Shown: piece after piece, positions 33,224 through 46,200 of the stretch | Layout: each line of letters begins with the position of its first letter | Numbering within the stretch: the first letter of the stretch is position 1 | Source of the DNA: Bathynomus jamesi | Lineage: Eukaryota; Arthropoda; Malacostraca; Isopoda; Cirolanidae | Assembly: GCA_023014485.1 (NCBI GenBank) | Contig: JAJOZX010005786.1 | Location: 1-64,000 of the forward strand | Reading direction: 5' to 3' | DNA length: 64,000 nucleotides | The notes under the pieces: model-generated | What the model saw: the letters and a program-made list of their open reading frames with translations, nothing else | The model's database searches: none | Told to the model about the DNA's origin: nothing | Position numbers and translations under genes: made by a program

Positions 33224-33792
33224 AAACCTGATGGTGTTAATTACGTACTTGAAATATTAAAACTCAGCTCTTTGCTACAAAAACTTCTTAATTTTGATGT
33301 TTCAAGCTGATGGCGTTAATTACGTACTTGAAACAAGATGTAGACATTCAAACTCATGTAATGTTTTCTACCCCCCTTAAAATATTTTGGTTGAATTAAG
33401 GAATAAATTAGCTATGAGATGCATAATAGGATGAAATAATTAACGTCTCCAGGTTTCAATTCCCAGAAAATAGCTAATAATATTGATTTTTAAGAGGCTT
33501 TACTCAGTTTTCCACTGTCTCCGATAAACTTCTAATTAAACACTTTCCTGAACTTTCTCTTCATGGTGTGACTTCTTTATAGAATAATCTTTCAGCTTAT
33601 TGTTAGAAATAGCATGACTTGTGTACATTTTGAATAGCATGGAAAAGCGAGTATCCAGAATTGGCTGTTTGAAGCACCGAAAGTTTTAAGCTGCAACCTC
33701 ATACTTAGACAAATTGGGCTTCACATCAGTGGTTGCAATTAAAACAAAGCAGTGAATGTATTCAATTATTAATGGTAACTTAAAATATTTGT

Positions 33793-33830
<38 letters not shown>

Positions 33831-34233
33831 ATGATTATCTAAATAATACCCCTGCCATGTTTTTAAAAACCTTTTGTATGTTTTATTTTTCTTTGCAGAG
33901 ATGATTTCATTGTACTTTTCTCACCGTGGTAGGTACAGGCGGTGTCACGCTTTCCAAATGAAGGGTAACATCTTTTGGGGTTATACTCAAGAACTTCAAA
34001 GCTTATGGTAAATGATTATGTTTCAGAGCTAATACTAGTGTGAAGATTGTATATCTGCTACATAAAGTGAAGGTCTGATTGTGCTAGGTCTAGCCTGATT
34101 GTGTGATCTATTTTGCATAGTTAATTGAGGAATACGTTTGAAATGCTGTTGAGTTTGTGTTAGAAATTTATGGTCACTGTGTTATTTTATTTCTTTCACC
34201 AGTCATAGATGATGTATTATACTATTTAAAATA
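33224..34233. other. Unassigned stretch, short duplicated phrase and (GT)n
   Basis: GATGGYGTTAATTACGTACTTGAAA occurs near 33230 and 33309 in direct orientation. (GT)n at about 33792-33829. No coding motif. Confidence 0.5.
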
Positions 34234-34235
34234 TA

Positions 34236-34905
34236 GGGTGTCCCAGAAGTCTTGGAGGGGTTTTATTTGGCAATAACATTTTTCTTTTTTTGATTAATTT
34301 ATTTCTTTTTATTTTTCAATTAAAGTACCTTTGCTACGATTAATGAAAATGGAATCCTGGACAGTGCAAGAAAGAGTGGCTATTGTGGAACTTTATTTGA
34401 CAAACAACTCTTCCATCGTTGCCGCTCAAAGAGCTTTTCAATTAAAATTCAACACACGTTCTGCTCCTTCTGATCGAGCTATTGGACGGTACGTCGCTCA
34501 GGGAGACGAACCACGGACTGGGCATCCTCGGACAAGACGAAGTCCAACTCAGGTTGAGATGGTTCGTGAAAGAGTTGAGGAATATCAACATCAGTCCGAC
34601 GACGCAGCCAGGAATTAAACATTTCAAGAAGTTCCTTACATCGAATTTTAAGAGGGGATATCAATCTTTACCCGTACAAAATTCAAATTGCTCAAGAAAT
34701 TAAGCCACAAGATCATCAAAGTCGAATAACGTACGCTAATGCAATTTTAGATTTACGCAATGAAAATGAAGATTTTCACCAGATATTAAATTTGTAATTA
34801 AACTCACACTAAATATATTTTCAAGTGTTACAAACCTTTTTTTATTTGATCCCTAGACAAAAAAGTTATAGCCAAATAAATCCCCTCCGAGACTTCTAGG
34901 CACCC
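34236..34905 (+). mobile_element. Tc1/mariner deletion derivative retaining the DNA-binding half
   Basis: The ends are GGGTGTCCCAGAAGTCTTGG at 34236 (after TA) and, on the other strand, GGGTGCCTAGAAGTCTCGG from 34905. Both continue AGGGG..TTTATTTGGC. Only about 670 bp lie between, encoding the N-terminal half of a transposase. Confidence 0.8.
34343..34797 (+). pseudogene. mariner-type transposase N-terminal half
   Basis: ATG at 34343 (the upstream in-frame ATG at 34331 is possible). First HTH: TVQERVAIVELYLTNNSSIV. Second HTH is split by a frameshift near 34600; beyond it the other frame reads SSLHRILRGDINLYPYKIQ and ANAILDLRNENEDFHQI before TAA at 34797. The text RTGHPRTRRSPTQVEMVRER between the two is the usual linker. 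There is no catalytic domain. Confidence 0.8.
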
Positions 34906-36190
34906 TTTAGAAGTTCTGAGGCTGTTCCAGCCCCCCTAAGAAATTGAAGAGATTAAACAAATGTCTAGTGTATATTATAGTTAACGCAGACCATAAATAG
35001 GATATATTTGTGGTGGTAGCTAGATAACAGCTGATTTCTTTTAAATGCTTCTACTGAAGAGGGAGTACAATTTACATTTTGAAAGTCTGCTTTTCGTGGA
35101 GGCAGAAGATGCCCTGAAATAGTTCAAAATTGGGTCATTATTAACTATTGGGCTAGTAAATACGGTACTTTGATTTTTATATACTGGTTTAAAATGCTTT
35201 TTATTTTTATATATTTGGTTAAATTAATTTGCTTTGTGATTTAAAAAGTCTGTTGTTTGTTGCTTAAGGCAAGATTCACCAACTGTAACGGTGAAAAACC
35301 TGTTTTAATCGTAGAGCAAAAGAATTTGGTATGAACTGGAGTTATGATATGGTGATAAATGGTAGTTCTTTAGCTAGTTTCAAGAAAAACTGTCAGTATT
35401 CATGAATGATTTTATAAATTGTATAAACAGTGGCAAGTTGTGTAATTCTATGCCCTAAGTGAGGTGACTTTGGAGGAATTTTGGTAGGCTCCCTAGTTTT
35501 CATATGGAACGCGTCCCATGCTGCAATGTTTCTTGCAAATGATGGGTGTCAAGAAGTATGGAAATGTGTTTGTATGGATGTGTTGTGTTAATAATGATAA
35601 CGATTTTAGGAAATTATTAAGAAGACCTATTTTTATAAATGGTACACGTATGTTGTTTGTGCTCAATAGGCAACTTTGTCTATTTGCATAATGGGAATGT
35701 TTATTTGATTGGATCAGAGCTGGTGATTGATCTGTAGGACGTTTTGAATGCACCATTTTTGCTTTACGCCTGATGTGTATATACACTGTATATTTATATT
35801 TATACAATGTAAATTTGGGTGCGTTTTAGTTCTAATGTATTACCTTTGCAAATTTAATTTTAAAACAATCTGTGAAAAAGTTGAGAAGAATAGGCCACGC
35901 CTGCCCTTTAAGCCTACTTGTTGGCCTACCGACTGTTCCCCCGAAATGTTAGCTTTGCCCAGTAGTCGGACTACCTAGTAGGTCAGGCTAGGTTACGCCA
36001 GCTCTTTAAAGCATTAAAGCTACTTGTTGGCATGCCGGTTATACTGTACCTGAGCTAGGTCGTTCCGTTTAACATAATAATTTATTTAAAGTAAATGGAC
36101 ATCGGAAGCATGCTTAATGTTTTAGTGAGATTTCAATATTTTCGCTAAACCTACGGACAAATCATTGCGTACTGATGTAAACAAATAGCT
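34906..36190. other. Unassigned stretch
   Basis: AT-rich sequence without recognised motif. A GC-richer island near 35890-36050 contains the phrase CTACTTGTTGGC twice (about 35918 and 36022). Confidence 0.4.
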
Positions 36191-36440
36191 CATCAATTCC
36201 CTGCCTCTTACTGACTGTCTTCAATCCACTCTTCATTTTTCCACCTGCTTCACAAAGTGTCCCTCTATGCTTCACGTGGGATGGCTGTGATGCAGCTGTC
36301 CAATGATTTTTTTTAGTGCATCAAAAAATACAGTTTCTTCAACTATCTACTCATCCTCCACACAGCTCTACTTGACTGGGTGGAATCAAAGGGTTTTCAT
36401 CTCATCAATTCCCTGCCTCTTACTGGCTGTCTTCAACCAC
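36191..36440. repeat. Direct repeat of ~42 bp, 210 bp apart
   Basis: CATCAATTCCCTGCCTCTTA occurs at 36191 and 36401, followed in both by CTG(A/G)CTGTCTTCAA and CACTCT. It lies upstream of the LINE 3' end and is probably part of its body. Confidence 0.6.
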
Positions 36441-36519
36441 TCTCTCTTTGCCGCAATGTTAAATCATTCTTTACTATCACTATTATAATGGACACTGCCC
36501 TTTTGAACTCTCTAACTGT

Positions 36520-36740
36520 ATGCTTCATTCTTTAAGGAGATCATGCAGTACCAGACTTTCGACACATTGCCTTTCTGCCCAACTCTCTAATGCTAGGGTT
36601 AATCAGTATTTTCAATCTTTCATCTACTCTAATTGCCAGCTCTGGAACAATCTTCCTCAATCCGTCTTTCAAATCAATCACTCTTTCAAATGCAGAGTGT
36701 CTAGGCACTTCAAAACCTTGAACCGTGATTTTGGCGCTTC
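36520..36740 (+). pseudogene. LINE ORF2 C-terminus
   Basis: The frame reads RSCSTRLSTHCLSAQLSNAR, then NQYFQSFIYSNCQLWNNLP and QSVFQINHSFKCRVSRHF. The pattern SFxxxxxxLWNxLPxxVF..FK is the standard ending of jockey/RTE/CR1-type reverse transcriptase ORFs. No reverse transcriptase core precedes it, as expected for a 5'-truncated insertion, and the clade cannot be fixed from so little. Confidence 0.55.
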
Positions 36741-37157
36741 TTCCTGTATGGGAGGGGCATTTTACAGGTATTCACCCTTGGTCCTTCCTTCTGGTAAATC
36801 TGCTATAATTCAGGAAACCTTCGTGCGTAAGCATGGAGAGGCTAGCTGTAACGCATGTATTATAAGAATTATAAGGAATTGTGAACGCTCATCAGTTTAG
36901 AGAAGTGATAAGTAATGTGAATTAATAAGATAAATCTGTAGATAATAAAAATGTTACCCTTACCTGCAAAATCCGATACACAGTTTTCTTTGTGTACATA
37001 AAGAATGGAGTTTTAGCACACACATTTGTTGTTGCTTTATTAATTATCACTAAATTTCACGAGGCAACCAATATTAAACAAGTGTTGGGTATTTTGTTGG
37101 GTAAATTTTTACAAGTGTACATTACAGGCTTTGTAAATTAAAACTGCTTTTCTGATG

Positions 37158-37220
37158 GTTTTTGATGCGGTTTGAACGAAGGTTAATTTCGTTCAAACAA
37201 CATCAAAAACAATCGAAAAA
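37158..37220. repeat. Short imperfect palindrome
   Basis: GGTTTTTGATGCGGTTTGAACGA-like sequence is followed by TCGTTCAAACAACATCAAAA, giving roughly 25-bp inverted arms around a short AT loop. It is immediately left of a CCTAA-like tract. Confidence 0.6.
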
Positions 37221-37239
37221 ACATAGATTTAATGTATAA

Positions 37240-37284
37240 CCTAACATAACATAACATAACCTAATCTACCCTAACCTAACCTAA
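37240..37284. repeat. Degenerate telomere-like (CCTAA) tract
   Basis: ATAACCTAACATAACATAAC is followed by CCTAACCTAACCTAAA. TTAGG is the ancestral arthropod telomere repeat, so this is an interstitial tract or a simple repeat resembling it. Confidence 0.45.
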
Positions 37285-37389
37285 AATTCCAAAATTCCTC
37301 AAAAGCCTGTAATGTACTCTTGTAAAAAAATGCCTTTTGTTTTATATAGAAATCTTCAGCACTAGCTGTATTATTTTTTGTCTTGATGC

Positions 37390-37430
<41 letters not shown>

Positions 37431-37789
37431 AAGTAGCACCAGTGTGTAGTATTCTTGTATTTGCGTCTAATGCAATTCTCCTCTACTGGCTGTGTTATGT
37501 TTGATGTAGAAATATGTGTTAAATAACTCCAATTATTCCTGTTTTGCACCTAATGAATGCTAACAGAAGAGGAAGGAATGAGTTGTGTTTTATTTACACC
37601 ATATAAACAAATATTAACGGGAATGTTGGGTATATTCATAAACGATACAGTGTGTGCGTGTGTGCGTGTACACTTATTTGTTGAGCTTCCACGTCATAGG
37701 CTTGTGGAATAAATTGCCAACAGCTTTCTGTAGACAGCTGCATTGATACGTTAGTAGGACGTTCAATAGCATATAAATAAATTTCCGTG

Positions 37790-38050
37790 TCTTTATAAAG
37801 AAACTTTAGAAAAATATTTTTTGTCTTAAAGGTCAACGTGCAGATAGTTGCCAGATATGCCGGCTAAAAGATTGGAGTTATTATTCTGTTCTTACATTCG
37901 TGTTACAACCTACTAAAGAAATTATAGAAATGTATTTATATATTTTCCCTGTATTTATTTCCCTCTATTTATGGTCTGAAATAAAGTGATTGCTGCTCGC
38001 CGACTTTTTATACAGTAAAATACAGGCTCCATCCAAAAATAGGATATTTA
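37790..38050. repeat. Left member of a direct repeat flanking a transposase pseudogene
   Basis: Shares with 41225-41535 the order CTTTATAAA..TTTAGAAAAATATT, AGTTGCCAGATATGCC, TTCGTGTT.C.ACCTA.TAAAGAAATT, TGCTGCTCGCCGAC and CAGGCTCCATCCAAAAATAG. Identity is roughly 75-80% by eye. Confidence 0.7.
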
Positions 38051-38668
38051 TTCTTCTTAGTTCACATAAGGTGTCATTAAATCTCTGTCAAACAGGTAAT
38101 TTCGAATAAGTTAGTCTAAAACAAGTGTACGTTGTTATAGAGGTAAGTTATTTTCTTATACAAATGAACCAGCGGGTAGAGAGGAGATATATTAGGCAGA
38201 GTCGAAATTTTATATTGAAAAGGTACATATTGTGAGGGGTTTGAATGGAACACAGGAACCCCTTCATACATTATTTTCGCTGTTTAGAGCCTCCTACCCC
38301 TGGCACAATTTTTCAATTTTGACCTATATTGAAAAATATTCCATTTATACGAGACTTACTCTACATTCAGGTTTTTTATGACAAATCTTTATTAACGTAT
38401 AATATTTTATTTAATAATGTACAGTATTAGGAAAATTAATTAAGTACAACAATATATTCAGAAGAAAAAATTAGAGGCATAATAAATGTGCTAAAATTCA
38501 ATTAACTTTTTCATTGTTCCTTATCACATCAAAAGGGAAGACATTTTCAATATCATTAGGAAATTTTATTTCATATGTTTTCTACTCATTCCATTGGGCC
38601 TTCCATTCAAACTTGGGCAGTTTTCGCCTTGATTCTAATGAGTTTAAGATAAACTTTTGACGGTTGTC

Positions 38669-40670
38669 TTATCCTATTCTTTCCTGACATGCTTTTATTA
38701 CTAGGTTCACTGCCCTTTCCACACTTTGACTGTGGCATGGAAAAGAAGCTATCTCCAGTGGCTTACATCGAGCCTGTAGTAGCTCATCGTCGCTAAAATT
38801 GTTTAGCAGCGGTGGAGGAGTAATGATCTCTTTTTGCCAATCGATCATCTCGGTGTAGTCAGTAGAGTGGAAATTGAGGGTCCGAGGCAACTCAAAATTT
38901 CTGGTACCTGAACATCCTGTTCTTGAAAGGATGATTTTCTGAATATCTTGCTCCCTAATTTCTAGTCTCTTGTCAGTTACCATTGATACGAGTATATTTT
39001 CTGGGTGGGCAAAGTAGGCGTTATTCTTTAAAACTGGTTCTATGACTGATCTATGTTGTTCATCTAAATTTCGAAGCAAGCACATTAAATGCCAAAAGTT
39101 ATATGCACCATCAGTTGCATTAGGATAAGATTTTTATCCAAAACCACCCTGGAGCATAGAACTGCATAATAATCTTGACTATATCTTGAAGGTTTTTATC
39201 GGAATTTGGCGTTGAGATATATAATCGAAGGACCCTGTTGGCTAGAGTTAGCCAGCGAGCATGTGAAGGGTACCTGGGGATCGAGTGGACAGATCTTGAG
39301 AAGTGTCTCCAGTTTGCACTGCCAGACACATATTATAGAGATATCTTTGATCACTGCTTAGCTCCTTCACAACATTTGCTGGAATTTCTTTAATGTTTCT
39401 CTTTACGCGAGAATATTTGACTACCTCCAATTTTGTTAAATCTGTTTTCAGTTTATTCCCATTTGAACCCACAGAAGTATTTGGACCTGTTGTTTTACCA
39501 TCAATGGCTTTGCAGACGTGCAAAACAGGCAGCTCATTCAAATGCAAGAGGCACACCAACCACTGCACTTCTCTGTTAAGATAATTTCAACCAGTTTTAT
39601 GGCTCCACCAATTTTTCCTGTATTTACAGGAGTACCATCACACAGTAAAGCTTTGATAGTATCTGTGCTGTTCGAGTCTGTAATAATAGTTACCAACTCT
39701 TCTGCTATGCAGCGAGCAGTTCCATTATCTGGTGTGACATGGTCTACATAGTTGCTTCCAGGTTCTTTCCAATTTTAGTTAATGTGTTATCTTTCCTTCG
39801 ATCAAATCGAAGGTACTCCATCTTCAGATTTTCGGATTTAGACCTAAAAGTATTTGCTTCACCCATGCGATTTCTTTCTCTTTCTAATTTCTTTCTGTCA
39901 AGCATGTTGGTGTGGTTAAGGATCCCCGTATCTTTTAAAGCTGTATTGACTATTGCAGCTGCAGCTCTACATCTTACACGATAACGATCTACTGTTAATG
40001 CTAGGGTTTTATAGGAGTGCCTCATAATCTACATCCTGACTCTCTGAATCTACATCCATGTCTTCTTCGGTATTTTCTATAAATTCCGATGGTAAAACAT
40101 TGGTGGCTTCAGTCATTTCTTCTTGTGTTTTTAGTTGACGGTTTTGTGCTTCTTGGGCTCTTGCTAAAGTTCTCTTCTTTGTTGAACTAGCTATGCGATC
40201 AATTGGTCCTAACTGATTTTTTTCTTTGTTTTTGACCCACAAAAGACTCCCATTCTGCCATTGGTATTTTATCCTTACACCTGCAAGATTTCCTATCAAT
40301 TCCCTTATCATAGCATTCACAAGAAGATATATCAAACATTTTATCATACTGAGCTACTTTTAAGGCAAAACTTTCATTTCTTCGATGTAACGGCACCGTG
40401 TTCAATTTTGAGGCTTCTTCTATTAGTCGACTGACTTTAAGATAGATACCTTTGGTGGTAATCGTAGGAAAAGAAAATTTCATCCAAATGTCTTCAAAAT
40501 CTTTTACAACAACCCTGTAACAATCATTAGCAGTTGCTGATCCTTTTGATTTAGCTTCTTCACGACGAAGCACGTAAAGGTAGTGTCTCACAACATCTGC
40601 TTTTGAACGAGTCGTGGCTGCTGGGAATTCCGTAGGATATCCAAAGGCTGCATTTGAAGACTTGCTTCTA
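38669..40670 (-). pseudogene. Cysteine-rich '8-bp-duplication' family transposase, copy 1, heavily frameshifted
   Basis: Reading from 40670, the frame shows RSKADVVRHYLYVLRREEAK, a cysteine cluster (SCECYDKGIDRKSCRCK), RYRVRCRAAAAIVNTALKD, FDRRKDNTLTKI, CDGTPVNTGKIGGAIKLVE, VQWLVCLLHLNELPVLHVCK, NRVLRLYIST, KNNAYFAHPENILVSM and FPCHSQSVERAVNLVIKA. These occur in the same order as in copy 2, but at least five frameshifts divide them. It is about 2.0 kb, full length for the family. In databases I recall such proteins only as uncharacterized, in crustaceans, insects and cnidarians. Terminal repeats were not found for this copy. Confidence 0.75.
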
Positions 40671-40959
40671 GTAGTTATAGTTTATATTCAGAAGTAAAAT
40701 CAAATTATATGTAATTTATAATTTATGATAATTCAAATTTTAATTGAAGCAAATGCAAATTATTTCTATTTATCTGTAAAATTATTTCTATTTATCTGAA
40801 ATATAAAAATATCAAGCATTATACAAAAACTTATCATGTAACATATAACAACATTAAACATATGCAAATATGAAGGTAAAAAAGGGAAGAGGGGCATGAA
40901 ACTTCTCACATAGTGTACTTTTTAAGAAATAAAAAAAATTCCCATTTTCGACCCGGCCT

Positions 40960-40960
40960 A

Positions 40961-41036
<76 letters not shown>
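40960..41036. repeat. (TA)n-(GA)n compound microsatellite
   Basis: About 26 bp of TA followed by about 48 bp of GA without interruption. Confidence 0.9.
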
Positions 41037-41039
<3 letters not shown>

Positions 41040-41224
41040 GCTCTTTGTATAAGTAACTGTAAATAAAGTTATTAGGTAGGACCTGTGTCTTGACCTATCT
41101 AACAACTTTTCCGCCAGCCGATGGGAAACTGCTTAAAGGAAGTTATATAAACTGAGCGCACAATAAATTATAGCCGCCCCTGTATCTAAAGTGATTTACA
41201 TAAATTCATTAACATATTTTGATT

Positions 41225-41535
41225 AGCTTCTTTATAAAATACGTTTAGAAAAATATTATTGGTCTAAAGACCTCGCTGATAGCTTTCTCACCAGCTGGCA
41301 AGAAGGTTGCCAGATTTGCCTGGTAAAAGAATGATCAGTTATTATTCTGCTCTTGCATTCGTGTTGCCACCTAGTAAAGAAATTAAAGAATGTATTTATA
41401 TATATTTTAATGGTATATATTTGTCTTATATATATCCGTGTATTTATTTCTGATTTATGAAATTAATTGTCTGCTGCTCGCCGACATTTTATATATTATG
41501 AAACACAGGCTCCGTCCAAAAATAGGGTATTTTAT
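41225..41535. repeat. Right member of the same direct repeat
   Basis: Contains GTTGCCAGATTTGCCTGG, TGCTGCTCGCCGAC and CAGGCTCCGTCCAAAAATAG in the same order and strand as the copy 3.4 kb upstream. Confidence 0.7.
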
Positions 41536-42477
41536 AAAAATAATAAGTTACTCTAAAAGTAAAATCTATTTTTACTATAAAATTATATTAATATTTTTTA
41601 TAATAATGTTTAAAAATATATTTGCAGATTAAGACAAAAATTTTGTTTTTCCTTTAAATTTTGTTTTCCGTGTTTCAGTTTTTGTTTGAAAGAACGGACA
41701 GGATTCTAATACATGACAATTCTGGCCCTCGTGACGGCTTTCTGTTACGTGCTGATAATTAGCTTTGTCTATTATCTGTGCCGTTTTCTGAGACCTTATC
41801 GGTCTAATGGATGGTAGTGGTGGTGCTGTCTATGGTTGTGAGGTATGGCATGCTCGCATGTATTTTATTATTTTTGAGATGGGGCTTGTGTCTTGTTGAA
41901 AAGTGGGTATGTATGAAGGGAAATGTGAGGTATTCTAAGGAAGGTTTGGTCGCGTGTTTTTTTGGGGATAGAACTACGTTAATTCACCTTTACGTCATAC
42001 ACGATGTGCGTGTATGTTTTAGAGTTAAAGCGATGCTGATTCTCCTTTATATGTACGTACAAGGTAATAATTGTGTACGTCGTATACGACTGGCTGCGAG
42101 GCGTTTACGATTGGCTGTCTTCTCAGGCAGATGGCTGTGATGCTGAAGACACCATTATGCGATGCTCCATGGCTCCTCCACCAAGCCAGGCATAGAGGAA
42201 GGACCACCAGCTTGACCTTCGTGTGAAGAGAGACCAACACACGTAACATCAATGAAGTTAACAAGGATAATGCAAAACCACAAGGAAAACGGTTTTTCGT
42301 GTATTTAACAGTACACCTCTTCAGGGAATGAAGGGAAAAGGCAAGATGACCAAAATATCATATATGCCTATGTACATTAAAACAAAAATGTGAAAAGAGA
42401 GTAGCACAAGGTTATCAAGTACTGCTAAAAGGCCAAAGACATTTTAACAAGATATTGTCAATTTTATAAGGGGTTCC
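41536..42477. other. Unassigned stretch
   Basis: ORFs here (41811-42140, 42025-42264) show no motif. The first half is AT-rich and the second is mixed. Confidence 0.4.
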
Positions 42478-42613
42478 AAAAAACCTTAGTCCCCCCATTT
42501 ACAGCTTACATATTTATTTATATCGAAATAGTTTTTAGTGATTATAAAAATATATAAAATTCTCTATTTATTGCAGGTATTAATATTACTCTAGCTGATA
42601 AAGTGATAATATA

Positions 42614-43234
42614 ATGGCTTCTCAATTAATTGGTGATTCGGAGAGGCAACGTGAGATAGATCGCATACGAGCAATAACATTTCGGGAAGCTCGTGATGCT
42701 AGAGCCACCTTTATAACACGTTCATGGGTTGCCAAAAAGTTGCGAAGAAGTGAGGACTACTTCGTCAAAAGAAATTGGAATAAAACTTTGGATGAATGTG
42801 AAGTGGATACAACCACATCTGGGCGCCCAAATTTGCCACTCTCTCAGGAAACAAAGGACATCACTGAAAGCGGTACGCGTAAGCGGAAAAACAGTTGTGT
42901 TAAACTTTCTAGAGAGATCGAAGTGTTAAGAGGAAAGATCGTTAGTGGTGAGATCATTCGACTGTACCGTCATCGGCAAGGTTTAAAGCCTTGGCATGAA
43001 CTTCCAAAGCCAAGAAAAACTCAACTTAACATCGATGACAGAATGTGGTTTGCCCATTATCTTGAAGATTGGGATGTGGATGATTTCATGCATTTAGCTG
43101 TCTCCGATGAATTTTTTGTTTACGTAACACGTCGGCCTAACTACCAAAATGATCGAGTGTGGGCCACAACACCAGATGAAATCGATGACAATGAACATTA
43201 TCGCGAATTATTAAAAAGTCCAGACTGTGTTGGT
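42614..43234 (+). pseudogene. Tc1-like transposase, 5' half (207 codons)
   Basis: ATG at 42614 and an open frame to the insertion point. The N-terminus has an HTH-type arrangement (TRSWVAKKLRRSEDYFVKRN), a linker with SGRPNLPLS, then a conserved SDEFFVYVTRRPNYQNDRVW that should hold the first catalytic Asp. The frame ends exactly on the codon for Gly at 43232-43234, the last bases of the target duplication. With the second half the protein would be 371 residues plus stop. Confidence 0.8.
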
Positions 43235-46200
43235 AGGGTGTGTCAATTTTGGGGGTGAAATGACTAAATTGAAAATCATGTGATTTGGTAGCAATTTAAT
43301 GTAATCATTTGGCATACAAAATAATATCCTTGCTTCAAAAACTAAAAAATGACTCCTACCTACATCAATTTTAATTAAAAAATTCCATTTTTCCGTAAAT
43401 TCGTGACAAAATAACAAATGTGCGCAAACATCCTATCAACATCTAAAGTGGCAATAAGATATCATTCAGAGTCTTTATTTGAAAGTAACCAATGCAGTCA
43501 TGTCCTTTTTGCTGCGGTTCCTTGACATCAGCATTCGGCTTGCTACTTGCGCTTTGATGTAGCCTTCTCGCCTCTCGTAACTGTAAACTTGACTAGCTGC
43601 TTCTGTGACCATTTTCACACATCTCTCCACATTCTGAGTGTGAGAAGGCCACTTTGGCACTTGCATTGGGGCCTCTTTAAGTTGTGTTAAATTTTTGTTT
43701 GTTATACATGTTGTCAGTGGTGGCTCCAAAACTTCCGAACTCAAGTTAACTAATTCTGACAATTTCGTGGCATTGACGTTTATCGGAGGTACCTTCCTTG
43801 TCTGAACAGAGCAGTCTCCCAGCTGGTCATCATCTAGTGATGTTCCTCTAAGCTTTAGAATGATTTCCACAGCCTCAGTTCGCTCTTTGGTACATTGGCT
43901 GCAGAGTATTGCTTGCAAAACTGCCTCTGGCCTAGCATACCAAGCGGACCATCTCACCACAGGTAACACGATGTCTACCACAACTTTCCTTTGGGTTCTC
44001 AGTAGCTGTAATTGAAACAAGATGTGGTTGGGCCCCTCCATCCACATTGGATTAAGTTTTACATTGAACCAGTGAGGAAGATAAAACCCAATAATAAATT
44101 CAACAATCCACATCAAATTCTGTAGCATTTTGCCCTTCAGTGCATGTTTGGAAACCCAAATCCTGCAGAAACGAATCGCTGTAGTTAACCAACGACTGTG
44201 ACTTACGGGTCCAATCTCCAAGAGAGCCAGATTTTGAGGCAACTCTCCTGATATGATTGCTTGAACAATACGATAAGCGTAAGATTGATCCGTGCTGAGG
44301 TCTTTGATAACTTCTTCAGACAACACTGGAAGGGGAGGGCCTACTTCGACCTTTGGAAATTTTGTATTTATTTCTAATTCCTTTGCTTTATCTAGCATGT
44401 TGCCAAGGGGGGCCCTTGTGTGCAAATCACATACAATCCAACCAAGCCTTCTTCCAAGTTTTTATCTCTAAATGCGTCATAACACCGCCCTGCCATCCAG
44501 TGTTCACCGCAGTTGAGTCTCCACCAACGGCCTGCAGTGGACTGTCAAGTCTTCTTTCTTGAAGCCAACATATTATTTGATCAGCAATTGCCTCTGCATG
44601 TTTCTTGCCTTCTACTTCTGCTTCAGGAACAAAGTGAAACAAATAGCGGCCACCAGGTTCGGAACACACAGAGTAGTGTTCTTCTTTGATGAGACCGGGA
44701 AACTTTCTGTCCATTCCCTCTACCTCTAGGAGAACTTTTGTGTCATCTCTTCTTCCATCAAACAAAAGGCAAGAGAGACCTTCCTCCTTCAAATCTTTTT
44801 CATGCTGATCAGATATTTCCTTCATTATTTTTTCTTGTGCTCTCCTTATCTTATTATGATCTATCACTAAGGATGTATCCTCTCGGCTGATGAGGCCTTC
44901 ATCTATCCAAGCGGCAGTGGCAATCTCTGCAGTCTCTCGTAGCCCCGTATGGTGGCGAATACTGGCAAGGGCAATGTTTGAGATGTCTTTAGTGTTGTAT
45001 TTCATTCTCTTCGGCGAAGGTTCAGATGGCATTTTGGAGCTATCATCTGATGTTGCTTCTTTCTGTTCATCTGAAGAGCTTTCAAAGAAGTGAGAAACCT
45101 CTTGATAGAGCTCTTCATCTCTTTGGGTGGCTTCTTCACTCTTCTTTTTCTTCCCTCTCTCGGATTTTCTCTTTTTTCTTAGCAATAACAATGTTTTTTG
45201 GTTTCTGAATAATCTGCCGAACCAATCTGCATACTTCCTTGGCCTCCTTCTCACGAGGACAGCGGCAATCAATGTGAGGGTGAGGTTCTCTTCTGCATGA
45301 GGGAGAACAATTGGCTTCAGAACACAACTCTATGGGACACTGGCAGTTAAAAATGTCAAGAAGAGTATCAAATGTGTGCAGAAATTTATTTTTCTTTGCT
45401 AGTTTTCTTTTACCAAGTGATGTCTCAACTGCTTTGTGCCACAGCTTTGTTAATTTTAGTTCAATAGTTCTATACTGATTGAGTACAGGTGGTTTGAATA
45501 ACACATTAGCTTTTTTCCACTGATGCAGAAGAGGGGGAATCATGTCCCTTATGAGCTCTTTCTCTGTGTAGTTTCTTCTATCCTTTGTATTTTGTTCACG
45601 AAGGAGTAACCCTAGTCTCAGCATGTCTCGCAATGTTGGTAGTTCTGATACGGGAAGCTCCTTGCCTGTACCGACTAACAGGCTCAAGTGGCATAACGAC
45701 TGACCTCTTGTCTTCAATTTTGGCATCTTAGGAATATCTGAAAAAAAAAGAAAAACATTTAAGTATTTTATATCAATTACGATGTTTCAAAGTTTAGTCA
45801 TTCGATGTTCTAAAATTCAATAAAAAAATATTTCATGGGATTACAACATAATTAGACAGAAGAATATAATAATAATAAATAATTGTAATAATCAATAATC
45901 CATACTTACAGTTAAACTGTAGTATTCGTCTAGTAGAATAACTATGAAGTAGGTACAAGAGCAATAACAGCAAACCACCGTCTATGACATTTAAGAGGCA
46001 ACTGAGGACTGAGAGTGAGGGACAGTTCTATTCATGTTGTGACTTGTACATTGTACAACAACTATATGACCTTGAAAACACTCCATATGTGATCAGTGGG
46101 ATAATTCTGTGACAGATGAATAGTTAATCAATTTATGTCCTATTATTTAGTAAAAGAGTCAATTTCTGAAACTTTAAGGTAAAATTGATGTAGATAAGGG

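Noticed and set aside
41811..42140. 109-codon ORF with hydrophobic start as a membrane protein
   Set aside because: No conserved motif, in sequence bordered by transposons; likely chance.
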